Notes: generated by a model from the letters alone, not told the origin. Positions 50,984 through 64,000 are shown, counted from the first letter of the stretch. The stretch: DNA of 64,000 bases from Melieria omissa (GCA_963971225.1 OZ020269.1:20210921-20274920); one strand, 5' to 3'. Numbers and translations: made by a program.

Positions 50984-53137
50984 TGAACTTCCCAGGGGAC
51001 ACATACAATAGTGGCTAAGGAAATGAGTAGACTGGAATTTTGCCGAGCAATGAAGAAACAGCACTGGACTAAGCCAGGCAAAAAGGTTCTTAAGCCTAGG
51101 CAAAGGAGTATCCACAAAACTTCTCATGCTAAAGAAGGAGAATCACTGCTCTGCACTCGACAGAAGAAGATTTCTTCAGCCTCGAAGAAGATCTGGAACC
51201 TAGAACCAACTCATTGGCACTTATTAAGAAATTTACTAAAGGGTAAATAACCATAACAAACAAAACAAATACAAATCTATGCACTTTCACACATTTCGAA
51301 AGAAAAGAAGTTTGAGTGGTTTGTGGCTGAGTGGTTGCACTTCCAGCCATTCGTCTTCATTATTCTGTACAAAAGTTCGGCTTTCTTTGCCATATAAGTC
51401 CATACCAGTGCTGCCATAAAAATGCATTTTTATGTTGCTGTAAAAGTGCACATTTTGGCCTTTTGAATGCCCTACAAGTAGAATGCATTAAAGCTCTGAA
51501 TTGCGGAGGCAGTGACACATAAACACATTAAACCACAGCAAGAAAATTCAATTTCGACTATTCACCACGCCTACCATTTTTATGGCCGTCAACAGTTCCA
51601 ACTTCTAAGCGATTTCCAAACGAGCGCATCAGAGTTTTGCTTCATGCCAATCTGCCGCGTCGTCATGCTCCACATTGCGCCCTCGCTCTGCCATGCATCG
51701 GCAGCGAGTCGCTGCGAACGATTAAAACTTTAAGCGCATAAATCAGTGACATTTCGATACGCACTTCAAGTGTGTTGCACATGCAACATTTAGCGCAAAT
51801 GAGCGGCAACATCTTCGTTTTGCCATTCATTTTGTGCAATGATTGGGTTTTGGTGCGCATGACGTCGCCGCTGCCTCCTCGTTTGGCGCAAACCAATCTG
51901 CAAATTACTCAATTGCACTCGCAGTGTCAGCGACAACATGAAAATGCTGCAACACCAGCAGCGACACAACATTGCATCGACTGCACAGTGCCGGTGTGGA
52001 AAAGCATTGGCATTGGCGTGGCAGCGCGAGATCTTGGCAAACAGTAGCGAAACCGCATAATGGCAGCACATAACCGACGCTGCGTACGTGGTGCTTGGAG
52101 CCGAATAGTTGCTGGCAATGTTCGTCGCAGCTCCGCTGATCGATGGCAGCCGCAGACTGCGCAAACCTTATTCAGCCAGTTGGCTGCGTTTATGTTGCGT
52201 TTCTCTTATTACTTCTACACTTATTATTATTATTTTTCTTTCGTTGTTGTTGTTGTTGCTGCAGCGTCATTGTGGCTCTTTTTTCAATTATGGCTTTTTA
52301 AAGTGTGGTTTGCTGTATTTGCCACTTTGCTTTCGATGCATTTTGCTGCAGCTGCAGCTTCTTTTCGCTCGATTCTTCTTGTGTTCAGTTGACAGCAACA
52401 GCGACTTGTTTTCTTATACATTTCATGTGTTTTTGTTGTTGTTGTTGCTGTGACAAGCAACTCCTCCATTGGAGCGTGCAGGGCGGCGGCATTGTCGCCA
52501 ATACACAAATACGAGTACACAGAGGAATTCAGTTGCTTCCGTTTGTTGCTGGCATTTTGCGTTCTTTTCTGCATTGCTGGCTGCCAGTCGAGGTTGAGTT
52601 CCCTTCAGACGGCCATAATAAATTCGTTGTGCTATTTTGAAAATCCAAAATTCTTCTCAATTTGTGCAGCTGAACCATGCAATGGACTGAAATGAAATGT
52701 GCTAAAAATATTTCGTTCAATAGGGATAATTAATTCATTTAGGCACTTGGCGTAGCTAAAGCTGGAACAAATAAGTGGCAACTGAGAATTTTATGTTCTA
52801 AATGTGTTATTTTATTTACATCAAATTGTTTCAAAGAGATTTCTTAGACTGAAGAAGGAGAAGTAGTAGGGAGATTTAAAAGATTCCGAGTAAAAATGGT
52901 GTGTCCTTGCTTTTCATTTGGCTAGGTATTAAAAATAACTGCAAAGATGATTTCATTCAGAGTGGATTCTGGTATTCAAAACAAATTTGTGATGTTTGTT
53001 TTTACTTAAAAGACATCCTAACAGTTGCAGAATAAGAAACCACCTTCCTTCTTCCTGATTCCTGTACAAGTTACAAGTTTATCCATTAAGTTCTCTTCCG
53101 AGGACACACTAGACAAAACGTTAGATCTTTCTTACTA
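50984..53137. other. Intergenic DNA
   Basis: No host gene recognised. The stretch 52050-52600 is rich in GTTGTT/CTGCTG and gives long but improbable frames on both strands. Confidence 0.5.
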
Positions 53138-53500
53138 TTAGGTGCCCAACTAAATTCTCCCTGTTTTTTTTTTAATGAAAATTCAACTTTATTGTGAAAC
53201 AATGGTACCAAATGAATCATTCAAAGCATTACCATCGTTAGCTAAAATTGTTTGGAAGAGCTCGAATATCCACGAATCAAGCCATTTTGTGATGTCTTTA
53301 TATATGAGAAATATGGTGGGTGGGGTAAGACTTCCCAGTTGATCGTTTCCAAGTCGGTCTTAACGTGAGGCCGAGCGTTGTCATGCAGTAGAATCACTTT
53401 TTCGTGCTTCTATGCTTCGAAGCATTGTTCGGCTCAATCGCATCAATTGAGTTCCATATCGATCCCCAGTTTCGCTCGGTATATAACGCAAAAATTAAAC
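53138..53500 (-). pseudogene. Mariner remnant, C-terminal half (minus strand)
   Basis: Starts with a mariner-like end TTAGGTGCCCAACTAA at 53138. Read on the minus strand, 53400-53330 gives LLHDNARPHVKTDLET and VLPHPPY, the region of the second catalytic aspartate; the third is lost. Stops and deletions are present. Confidence 0.7.
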
Positions 53501-53640
53501 TACTATTGTGTCAAAGCCGTTTTTTTACCATATGTCTAAGGTTAGTTTAAATTAATTGGATAAAATAAATAAATAAATTTGGATAAAATATTTTTTTTTT
53601 TAATTTTTTCACATCGAAATTTCTTCTGGAAAATATTGCA

Positions 53641-54180
53641 TTGTATAATTTTGGTTGTGCGAAAATGTCTGATTTCGTGTCAAATAATCGTCATTTGCGG
53701 CAAGTGTTGATTTTCTTCTTTCCTTCGAAGAAAACGGCGGCTGAAGCGCATCGAGAGCTCCAAAAAGTTTTATTGGTGGTTGGTTCCGTCGCTTCAAAGA
53801 CGACCAAAAAAGATGAAAAGCGAAAAACCTTCGAAGACGCTGAATTGGAGGTATTGCTCGATGAGGATTCGTGCCAAACTCAAGAAAAGCTTGCTTCAGC
53901 TTTAGGAGTTACCCGTCATTTTCAAGCGATTGGATGTGTTGGGATTGATTTAAATGCAAGGAACTTGGGTTCCTTATGATTTGAAGCCAAGAGACGTTGA
54001 GCATCGTTTTTTCGCCTTGAAGGAAGGAAAACTTCTCTTGTGACGAGTGATGAAAAGTGGATTCATTACACTAACTCAAAAAGAGAAAAATCTTGGGGAC
54101 TGCTTCTATGTCGTCGGTGAAAGTTATGATGTGTATTTGGTGGGATCTGGTCAATGTTATTAAAAAAACCCCACCGATTC
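53641..54180 (+). pseudogene. Mariner remnant, N-terminal and middle parts (plus strand)
   Basis: From 53665 the frame reads MSDFVSNNRHLRQVLIFFF, KKTAAEAHRELQK, a deletion, then FEDAELEVLLDEDSCQTQEKLASALGVT (helix-turn-helix). Further on (53960-54170) WVPYDLKPRDVEHRFF and a degraded SDEKWIHYTNSKREKSWG can be followed with frameshifts. It lies head-to-head with the remnant at 53138-53500; both may derive from one rearranged element. Confidence 0.75.
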
Positions 54181-57100
54181 ATGGTCTGAATTAAGAATCC
54201 CTTTGAGTGATGGCACATCCTGTTAACTTCAAAATTTATAGCTGGTAAAGAAATTGAATTATTGGAATGAATAAAGTTGCAGATTCATGAGAGTAATTAA
54301 ATACAAGTGTGATTAGATAAAACTGCCATCGAATGAAAGCCATAAAAACCTCATGTCGAAGCCGAAGCAAATTTTTATAAAAAATTCCACCAACTTGTCA
54401 ATTGTCAGCACGCCCAACATCGAGTAAATTCGAATCATTAAATAAATGCCACTAGTGCTTAAGTTAGTAGCTGCAGGTATTTAAGTATATGTTTTATACT
54501 TAATAGATATAAAAGTTTAATTTGGCGTCATAAAACAACAACCGAAGAGCGCGTAGAAATGACTCGCCACCCCTCATTGCCGTTTCATTTTATGAAAATT
54601 AATTTTTAATGACATTTTTAACAGGCAAACTGCGATCGATTACAAGACACTCAAAAGAGATTCCTACAGATTTTTATTGCTGCCCATGTAAATGCTGGCT
54701 GCGGTCGCGATCGCACATTTGGCGTCGAAGTCCGAGTTGCGGCGGCATTGGCCCTGGCTGATGCGACGATCCAAGTTAATTTGTGTAAATGCGTAAATTG
54801 TTGTGCATTTACAAGTCGGACAAAAAAACACTGGCGCACGCACACGCGACCGCAGTGGGCAGCGTCTGTGCGCGATCGTTGTTGTGCTGCGCCTCTTTCG
54901 TGCTGTTGCACAGCGCATTACACGCTGCGACAGTGTTGTGGGGCGCAAACAGTGTCGGCTCGTTGAAAATTTGCTGCTGATGCGGTTGGGGCACCACGCA
55001 TTGTTCGCATTAAGCGCGCAGCATCCAGTAGCTGCTGGCTGGCTGGCTGACCGAGTGGCTGTGCGGCGACGTTCGCAAGCAGTTGACTGGCTGTCTGCCT
55101 GCTGGCGAGCCGGCCACTTCCAATCGGTGCCTTGCTGTCATACAATATTTTTATTTATTAGATCAATTCCGTGTGCTGCGCCGACTACAATTCCCCGTTT
55201 CAAATCGGCTTAATTGTTCTGTTTGTTTTCCTACGCTGCTTTCTTGGCTGCTTCGCTTTGCGCCCCTTGTTGCTCGAGATCTTTGTTGTTTTTTGCTTTA
55301 TTAGGTTTCCATGCTGGCACTTGAAGATTGTTTCCAGAGGCCGGCTGAGATTTGGCCTTTCGACGCATGTGCCGCGCGCTTTGGAAGCCGTAATTACAGT
55401 GCGTCCCATCCGCTGCGACCCTGCTGCCTGCGCGCCTGCATGTATGCCATGTTTTTGAGTTTTTTCGCGCTGTACTGAAGAATGCAGTGCACGCCCCCCA
55501 GTAGCACAGTTCATGATTAATTCCCTTTTCGGGGGTAAATTTTTTACAATGATTTAATTATGAAAATGACTGCCGATTTCGATTATTGCTGCTATGCGCT
55601 TCGATGCTGAACATTAAAATCGCAATTCACTGCTTCATCGGCAGCTGCTGAATCACTGCGGTAGCAGCTTCAGCTTCTTTTCTATTCTAATTAAATCAAT
55701 TGTGATGCACAGTAAAATTTTTCGGAAATTCGATCACAAATGTGATTTCAATTGAGCTGCCGACGCACGCGTAATTGGACGCTCGGTCGCACAGTCGAAG
55801 GCGTCAGCTTGTCCGCTACGGTGCTGCCAGTCGGCTGTGTGGCGCATTTAAGGCGATTATAAAATTTACGTTTTTTGATGAGGGCTGCGTCGTGGCACGC
55901 GGTCGCTATGAGTCAGCGCGTAGAATTTCCATCATTGATGAAGTTGGATTTATATGTTCATTATTGTTGCAACACGCAAAGTGTCGAAAAGTGTTGGTTC
56001 CATTGTAAATGTCAACAGCAATTTGTTTTGTTTGTGGGCTGGTCCAAAGCAATTTGATGGATTGTTTCTATTGTTGACGAGAGGATTGATAGCATTTTAT
56101 AGAAAGTTTTGATACCAGCATCAAGTAACAAATTTGTTCAAATAAGGGTTAATTGTGGAATACAAAAGGCGAGCATTTATATTTAACAAAATAGAATTGG
56201 AACACAAACAGTTCTTAAAAAGTTATTAAATATCTGTCAATTAAAAAAAAATCAAAGGTTGAGATGGTTCGCAAGTTTTGTAGGTTAGGTCAGCTTCATC
56301 AGACTTCATGCAGATTTAATCTCTTATTACTTTAAGCCGTGTACCAGTACTGACCGACTATATTTTTATGTATTTTTGAGGCCCTTAATTTTTTAAGGAA
56401 AAATTGACAAAAGTGATGAAAATGACTATGATACATTTTTGCTATTACTTCGATAAGAATAGGAACCACCCCAATTAATTTGGCTGTGTTGTATTATTTG
56501 ATGTTTCCGCTTTCATTTAACACCTAATTCGTTAGTTGATTTACGAAAAATGTGCTTGTTTTTTATCATTAAATAAAATTCAATGAAATTCCATATTTTC
56601 CGACTTCGAGGTCCAAATACTGCGGAATCGTTAAAGTTATAAAAATAAATTACATTGGAAAAGAAGCCGTGAGGTGTTGTAAATGCCACAAAGTGAAAAT
56701 CATGACAACCGGTTTATTGGTTAAAAAATTACAATCGAAAACGTGAAAAAAGTCAAGGAAAATCCGAAAAAGTGACACGCTCATTTGCAAAAACAGAAAC
56801 TAAGTTTTAAAAACGGTTTGCGAATTCGAAATCAGTGGTCCCCAATTACGCTAGAACTGATGTCAAAACCAGAAAAGCTATTTTCCTGTTTGAATTTGAA
56901 TGCGATAACACATAAATGTGATAATCATGTTGTCTCCAGTAAAATAAACTGAAGGTTAGGTTAGCTTGTTGGCCAAGTTGGCCACGCATACACCCTGTTA
57001 ATTCCTTAACGGTACGGAATGTGGGCTCTTTAGTGAACTTTAGCAGCAACTTAATGGCATGCTTGGGGAACTCCGCTAACCCAGAGCATAACGGGGACCC

Positions 57101-59760
57101 CTAAGTGAGTAAGGCGTAGTTTTGACATAACCGGACGAGATCAACAGATGAGCTGCAGAGTTTTCTTGACACTATTTATCTTGCATTTGAACTGAAATAC
57201 TTGAAAAACTCGTTAGTTAATAAGTTTTCACTTTACTTATTGCTGTTATTATTAAATTTTTGAGGTTAATTGATTCGAAATTTAGTTTATGACCTTCTAA
57301 CCTCTGATAAAAAACACTAACCACTCAGCCATTGTCGCTAATGTCCGTATGTAGGTACATAGAATTGTCGCTGTACTCTAACCGATTTTTAATGCAACTT
57401 TGTAAACACTTACTTGTCAAATTAATTTAATTGCTCATTGCTTTTGTGTATGTTCCAAGTTGACGTTGTTCGTCAGCGTGCGGCCGTTATTTAATGTATG
57501 ACCAAACAATTGGCAACATTTGCCGTTAAAATCTCATCAGACGTTAACACTGTCATTATTGCGTTCTAGATGGCATCGCCGTAAAAAGACAGTTTACACT
57601 GCCGACGAGTGCGTTGACTTTTCCACGTAGCCACTCGAGCAATTTCGCTTTATGACTTGCTACCTTTGCAATTATTGTTATTATTTTATTTAATAATACC
57701 CACTGCAAAATGAGCTACTAATGACAACGGTTCGCACTTCGGTAGCGCGACATGTAATTCTAATGAAATCACACACCGCCAACACACTTTTCGGCGAGTA
57801 CTTGTACACGTGTTGCATGACATTCGTGGAAAGACGCACGAAGCCGAAAGATTGCAAAGTTATGCCACAAACACATAGACAACGGCAGCGACACGACTGC
57901 ATCTGTGAAAACATAGAATCAGAAAGTTCGCATGGAGACGATTATTTTGACGAATACACTCACACTCGACCACCGACTACAGTTGTGGCTCTCGCCAACT
58001 ATTAGAACTTTCTCTACTTCGTAGGCGACAAGACCAAAGCAATTGGCAACACGGCCGCTTTCATTGTAATCACGTAGTTAACTACACCGCGATGGTCGAA
58101 GCCAACACCACTTTGAAGTTGTGTGGCCGTGTCGCTACCGTCTTGAATGTGTTCGAGTCATAAGCTCACAATGTGGCCATAGAACGCGCTCGGAAAGATA
58201 AGCAATCTCAAAGAAAAACAACAACAGCAACAACTAAAACTCAGTTACAACAATGCTGAAATGACAATAAGGCAAAATCAACAACACATATGGGTTGTGT
58301 ACACACCGCACTGAGTGTGACTGATGAAAACAGCCAACTGTTGACAACGAAAATCAAACAACAAACAATTACAATGCACGACAGCAGCGGCGAGTTGTGA
58401 ATGCCAAAGATCCACAATATTCAAGAACTGCTTAAATAATGTGTCGCCGTACGCTTACAATATATAATACAGGTAGAAATTTATATAGTAAGATCCATTC
58501 ACAAACACTGCGCGCTTCCTTGGCCACTGTATGCATGACAGATCGAAAGCGGTGGCAGTAGCCAATTGTGTGCCTTAGCGCTGTCGCACAGTCAATGGCC
58601 CCCGCTTTCTATCGAGGCTCATATACATCCAAACGCTCAGACTTACGCACTTATAACTGAACTTATTTCGGTACGAAAGTTCGAAAGCGCGAACCACAAA
58701 AGACACCAAACTGTACGTCTGCATGTCTGTCGATCTATTTTTCTGCGACTCCACATTGTCAACGCCACATTAGCAAACAAATTAGAAAGACCGAATTTGT
58801 GTATGTGTGCGTGTATGTGTAGAAATAGAGCAATAAATATATAAACACAAACGAAAGATGCAGCCGATTGCCAGCGTCTACCATAATTCACCGCAATTGG
58901 CGCATTTCTACGCATATCGAGGCACAATGGCGCTCAGCGGCTGGCACCATGCCGCAACAACAATGGCACAATGGCAGTAATTATCGCAAATGGCAAGCAA
59001 AATGTACGATTTTAAGGTAGACGCTGGTGACGGAGAACGCACTCGCGTCTTTGGGTATCGCATGTCGCTGAAGTCGGCACCAGCGAGTGCGGCTTGCTGC
59101 GCGGAAAATCGAACAAAAAAAGCAACAGCCACAAACGACCAAAGCGGAAAACACTTTAGTTCAGCGCAGTTGCTGGTAGACACTCGCGGGGAGCAGCATG
59201 ACCCTCCATAAACTATGCGTGCGAGTGGCCAAGCCGCACTCAACATTTCCAAGTACTTGCTTACTTATGCTCCAAGTTGCACAAAGTCTGACGTTTCGAC
59301 TGACAGGCAGCCAGCACTACAAATCAATCAGCAATTGGAAGAAGGCTGCCAAGATATCGTGTGGCGATAGCGCGCTTGGAAACTTTCTGTCCGGCAGACC
59401 CCAATTGTGCCATTCCACATTGCTTTGCGTTGAATTTGATTGGAAAAAGGTTAACGAGCTCTAAGTGTGGCTTTGGCTTAGGCTGGTGCGATTGTAATCT
59501 AAACGCCACGCTGTTGTTGCTATTGTTTTCTGCAGTGGTTGTTAGAGTTGTTGTGGTTCTTCGGAGCCGTCGATTCGATTTGATTAATTTTATTAGTTAA
59601 CGTACGGAAAAAACAAGAGAAAGAAAATAAACTGGAGCAAACTGGCGCACGTTCGACTAAGAGATATAAAGTGAAGATCATAGACAAAAGAGACAACGAG
59701 GTTTTGTGAAGCTTTTCTTACAGTTCTTTTATTTATAAAAATTTCTATAGCTGAAAGTGG
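54181..59760. other. Intergenic DNA without recognisable genes
   Basis: Alternating AT-rich and GC-richer DNA (54650-55500 and 58860-59220 are GC-richer). Open frames of 70-136 codons occur on both strands of the same GC-rich DNA and match no family I know. A conserved regulatory role or distant exons of a flanking gene cannot be excluded. Confidence 0.5.
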
Positions 59761-60031
59761 AAATCAGAGACCACTTTTGGTTTAGAAAAAAAGGTAAAAT
59801 GCAGATATCTTTGGGAAGTTCTTTGGGTGCGCTTCCTCTTCTGCGGAAGTTGGAAAGTTCTGTGTGACTGGTTATGGAAAATGTACTTTTCCCAAAGAGG
59901 TCTACTGGGAACATGAAATGGGAAATGCTATAACAAGTCGGGCGAGTCGATCTTACTGTCAAAAATGTCTTTTATGAAAAGAATTCCATTGCATTTTCTT
60001 CTATTAGAAAGGATCTGTAGGTTTAGACTTA

Positions 60032-60157
60032 TTCAACGACGAGGTCCAGTTTTGGATGAATGGATATGTAAACAAGCAACATTGTCGGATTTGGGGCTCT
60101 ACCAATCCATACGAGATACGTCAGTACCAGATGCATCACATGAAAACTACTGCTTGG
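60032..60157 (+). pseudogene. Tc3-like transposase fragment
   Basis: The frame reads FNDEVQFWMNGYVNKQ, RIWGSTNPYEIRQ, the region around the first catalytic aspartate (family: SDEAHFWLNGYVNKQN). About 42 codons; flanks are too decayed to follow. Confidence 0.65.
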
Positions 60158-60254
60158 CGTTGGTCATCGCCTTATCGATAACCGTCAACGTGAAGCGCCA
60201 CAGATCAATAAAAAGCATTGAGTGCATACATATCTCTAATGCAACTTGTACAAT

Positions 60255-61670
60255 TTAACTCAAGGTAGGTAGCGACGACTGCGACTTCGCTAGAGAGCTT
60301 ATCACACTGTTTTCTAGGGAGTTTAGTCTTTTAAACGCCAAGGCGGGGCAGCTGCAATGGAAGTGTTCGAATGCCTCACTGCCATTGTCTTACCTGCAGC
60401 TTCTGCAGAAGGAATTGTGGGGAATGCCCAGTCTCGCCGCGTGTAGACCAATTGGCCAGTGACCCGTGATCACGGCTATTAGAATTTAGCAGCAGGTCGT
60501 TAGTTCTACGAGGGTTGTAGCGTTGCCAAATCTATCGAGCCACTCGCAAGTGGGTGGTGTGGGCCACCCACTCGCTTTCCACAAGAAAAAATCCCTTGTT
60601 TGTCTTAGCCTTACACTTAAAGGCGCTGCCACCCGTTCGGGCTGTAAGACCCCCCTGGCCAGGCTCATTAGCCGACTCGTTTCCGCTACTCCCCTGCGTG
60701 ACCGGGTATCAAGCAGATGGTGAGATACACTCTACAGCTCACCAGCCTCGGCAATTCCTAGCAGTATTCGACTAGTCTGGACTTTACCATGAACCGGGTG
60801 AGTGCCTCAATGGCTGCCTGGCTGTCTGAAAAGATGTAAACATCCCTACGTCGCACTCCTTGCCTAGGAGAATCCTGCAGGCTTCCCTTATTGCAAATAC
60901 TTTCGATTGAAAGACACTACAGAGATCTGGCAGCTGCCGTGGCTCAGTTGGTTAGTGCGTTGGACAACGAGTCAAAGGCAGCAACCGCAGGTTCAAATAC
61001 TGCCTGTAATAACACCTAAAAAAAATAACGGGAAACTCGTTTTCTCTTTCGGTGGCTGTCCTCTCAGCTGGAAATGGCAAACCTCTGAGAGTAAAAATTG
61101 CCTATGAAAAAGCTCCCAACCTGCCGTTCGGAACCGGCATAAAACTGTAGGTCCCTTCCACCCGCGTACAAAATTCACACGCACAACACGGGTGGTTGCG
61201 GGAAGCTAGGCCTTAGTCTCGCGTAGGCGGGCTGTCGTGCCAGTCAATTATTATTATTATTACAGAGATCTGGTAGTAGCAAGGCTTTTTCTACAACCAA
61301 ATCCAAAAAAAAATACCTGCACCAATTCCACAGTCCATCTTTGAACTGTCTGTGTACAGGGAAGTTCCTACTTTCATAAAGAAGATGCATACCGCTTCCA
61401 TTCCTTTCTGGAAGGGAAGAGCGTGGTCTAACATCAAAGTCGGTACCACTTGTGGTGCAGTTCGTTTCCCCACTCAAGACTTCTGGAACCTTGGTAACGA
61501 TATAACTGAGATGATTTTCTCAGTCTCAATGCGCTCAAAGCGGCTGTCCATATTATAAAAGATTCAATTGGCAGCAGATGGAGAAGCGTGTTGAACGCAT
61601 CGGAACGACAGGATCTCAAGGCCCTTGTTATCCCGACGCACGCTGCCCTCTGCACTGCACTGAGTCCCTA
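60255..61670 (-). mobile_element. Second RNase H-bearing LINE fragment, split by a SINE
   Basis: Minus-strand reading: VQRAACVGITRALRS and LLHLLPIE (61655-61570), after a frameshift YTDSSKMDCGIGAGI (RNase H strand 1, near 61340), the SINE, then QSKVFAIREACRILL and IFSDSQAAIEALTRFMV (60905-60780), and a C-terminal part HWPIGLHAARLGIPHNSFCRSC (60460-60395). It is the same type of element as 48419-49938 but clearly diverged from it. Stops and frameshifts show it is not active. Confidence 0.78.
60919..61276 (+). mobile_element. tRNA-derived SINE inserted in the LINE
   Basis: Direct repeats ACAGAGATCTGGYAG at 60919-60933 and 61262-61276 flank about 328 bp. Head: TGGCTCAGTTGGTTAGTGC (A box) and AGGTTCAAATACTGC (B box), tRNA-like. 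Body with AGAGTAAAAATTGCC, CCGGCATAAAACTG, CAACACGGGTGGTTGC, as in the copy at 25842-26150. The tail is (ATT)n. Confidence 0.85.
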
Positions 61671-61679
61671 GAACCTATA

Positions 61680-64000
61680 AAAATACCTTATAATGGTACA
61701 CGAAGTTTCGTCTCTAATGGCTAAGTATTTGAAACCCGGAATCAACATTTTGCTTTAAGATCTGATTTCTTTTACGTGTCAATTTAAAACAAAACTGCAA
61801 ACACTTTTACTTGTTAGAGCTTTTTATTGCTTGGTGCAATCGAGAGCTCCAACAGGCTCAAATAATAATAAAAAAATATGCATAAATACAACTGGAATAG
61901 AATAAAACAAAATTCATTGCATTTATTTAACTTCTTTCTAAACAGATAATGGAGCTTCACTATTTTTGCAAATTGCTCCATTTTACACTTTGCATCGCTT
62001 TCCCTAACTTCAGCGGATCGTTTATTCAATTATTGTCTCACATTTTCAAACAAACTAAACGTGGTGTTGTTATTTTTAACAAAAACCAAATAAAGTTTCT
62101 CTCAATATTTTCACAAGCACATACGACTCCATACAATAGTTATGCATGCACATATGTATATACAACTTATGTATGTATGTATGTCGTATGTAAGGTAAAT
62201 ATGCGCGACTGTAACTGGCAACGGAAGCGCTTCATTTTGTGTTTTGTGGTGTTTTCTGTTATTTAACTTTTTTGTGCTCTTTGTTTACGTGCATTTCTGC
62301 TGAAGCGAGTATTTGTGTTTTCTCTGTTGACAGTTGACACTCATAATTTATGCAAATATGGCGCATTCCACAGTGTGAAGCAAAAGCATACACACCATCC
62401 AGTCACGCAGTAAGCGCAGCGTTGAGGTTCAAATACACACACACTCGCACATGCGTTGTATCTGTGTGTATGAGAAATGCATTTCGTATGAATTTGTGCA
62501 ACTCTCAACTCCTGGACTACGGATGCAACGAAGCGTGTTGCAAGAAATGCGCACAAATTAAGCCCGCAAACGGCACAGCTGAAATTTATGATTTTCCAAG
62601 TATGATTTGGGATTTAAAAGAATTTATTGCTCGCTTTATTGCAGAAAGCTATACTCATCGAGTAATGGCTTGCGTGCGTATGTGTGTGGACAGAGTCATA
62701 AAAGTGCCCTTCCCCTCGGGGCGGTGTAATGTTTATGCAACACGCCACTTTGTTGGAAACATGTCGGCAGCACACAGACGACGCACAATCACTTTGGCAA
62801 TTTGTAATGCACGCCCTGCAAGCATTTCGATTACATATCGAACTGTCACAACAAGCGCATAAAACACCAATATCAGCAACAACAATGCAAGCAGGAAGCA
62901 ACGGAAGCAATGCGCAACTACGCTCTGCCGCACTTAAGGCACTCGTAGTGCAGGGGGCGCACAGGGGCCCAAGCACAGTGGGGTGCGAGCTAACCTTAAT
63001 CTAAACACTCAACGACACGCAAGCTTGCTGCTCATACATTCATTCATACATACATAGATACATTATGACATACATACGAGTATGTTTGTGTAGCACATAG
63101 AACAATGTTGACAGCTGCCGCCGACACTCGGCCGCATAATTCACTGTTCCAATTTTCAAAAAGCTTCAAACGTTTTTTGTGCAGCTTTTGTTGCTCTTAA
63201 TTTAATTTGAAACGTTATTTACATTTCATAAATTTCCAAGTACAATGCCGCCACCACCAAGCGGCATTAACTGCCACAGGACGTAGTGACATATGCGCAG
63301 GATCACAGCGGGGAAAAGGCCATGAAGCGCAATTTAATGCTGTACACGCGCCCTTTTTTGCTTTTTTATTTGCCCAAAGGCAACAACAATGTGCACTCTT
63401 GACAAACATTCAACTCTGGCAAGCCCAGTCTATGCTGCAACAACGCGTCCGCCACCCAAGAAAATAATCTAATGCAATTTGGCAATTCCCCTGGAGCGTG
63501 TTTTCAACATGTGTAATGCGCTGCTGATTGCTGATTTCATTCTGATTTTGTTCTGTTAACTAGCAGCGAACGTGCCTCACGCTCTGCCTGCCGCTCCCTC
63601 ATGGCCGTTCATGCATCATTTTATGTATCGCCTTAACATTCGCCCGAACAGGCACACTTGCCCCCTCGATGCAACGTTTTGTTTACATTTGGCAATGCCT
63701 GAAAGGTGTCGCTTATCTGGCTTCGAGCCCTTCAAGTCACATCCAGCGAACATTTCGCTCCGCAACCAACAACCACCGGCGCGTTACTGTCTGATTTCGT
63801 GCAATATTTCAAACATCAAACAAAGGCTCTGATATCATCGCAACATAAGCCAAGTTTGAATTTATTGCCTTTTGCAAAGTAAACAAAAGTCAACATAAAC
63901 CGAAGCCGTCGCATCAAGCCCAGCTTTGTGCAAATAGTCGAGTGTTTTGACACGATAAACGACACAATTTGCATCCGTCGTTTGTTTATAGAGGAGTTGG
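61680..64000. other. Intergenic DNA
   Basis: No gene recognised. Short tandem repeats: (ATGT)n at 62169-62192 and CATTCATACATACATA at 63041-63060. Open frames at 62350-62862 and 62614-62976 overlap on opposite strands and show no family likeness. Confidence 0.5.

Noticed and set aside
54803..55213. 136-codon open frame on the plus strand, with others on both strands
   Set aside because: All lie in one GC-rich island where several frames are open at once; none shows a recognisable protein.
62350..62976. Overlapping 170- and 120-codon frames on opposite strands
   Set aside because: Mutually exclusive frames without motifs; taken as composition.

Overview
The window is nuclear DNA of a higher (schizophoran) fly; a tephritid fruit fly is a reasonable guess, but the species cannot be fixed from sequence alone. 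Reasons: genes with short GT..AG introns (often 50-70 bp), a ZAD-C2H2 zinc finger gene (an insect-expanded family), proteins that resemble fly orthologues, and long AT-rich intergenic DNA holding mariner, Tc1, hAT- and piggyBac-type elements and non-LTR retrotransposons.

Layout. 1-2310 (+): 3' end of WDR35/IFT121 (intraflagellar transport). 2269-14229: a head-to-tail triplication of a 3.6-4.6 kb unit; each unit holds one intact minus-strand ZAD-C2H2 transcription factor gene (588, 593 and 589 codons). The unit begins in the last 42 coding bases of WDR35 and ends about 40 bp before the U2SURP start codon, so the two internal junctions fuse U2SURP promoter sequence to the WDR35 tail. Transposon insertions with empty sites in sister units give a relative chronology. 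14270-18015 (+): U2SURP/SR140 (U2 snRNP-associated splicing factor). 18308-19352 (-): cyclin Q/FAM58A, convergent with U2SURP. 26743-35457 (+): ric3, the nicotinic acetylcholine receptor chaperone, spread over about 9 kb with alternative exons. 36864-37488 (+): ND-B14.7/NDUFA11 of mitochondrial complex I.

From 37.6 kb to the end I recognise no host coding exon. This stretch holds mobile elements: a decayed mariner at 41-43 kb; three hAT-type MITE copies across the whole window, all with perfect 8-bp target duplications; piggyBac-type MITEs; a Tc1 element split by an RNase H-bearing LINE (48.2-51.0 kb); mariner remnants at 53-54 kb; and a second LINE split by a tRNA-derived SINE (60.2-61.7 kb).

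The host genes have unrelated functions (cilia, splicing, cell cycle, receptor assembly, respiration) and show no sign of acting as one pathway. The most informative feature is the ZAD array: the middle copy resembles copy 3 over most of its coding region but copy 1 in its upstream part, which is what unequal crossing-over in a two-copy array predicts.
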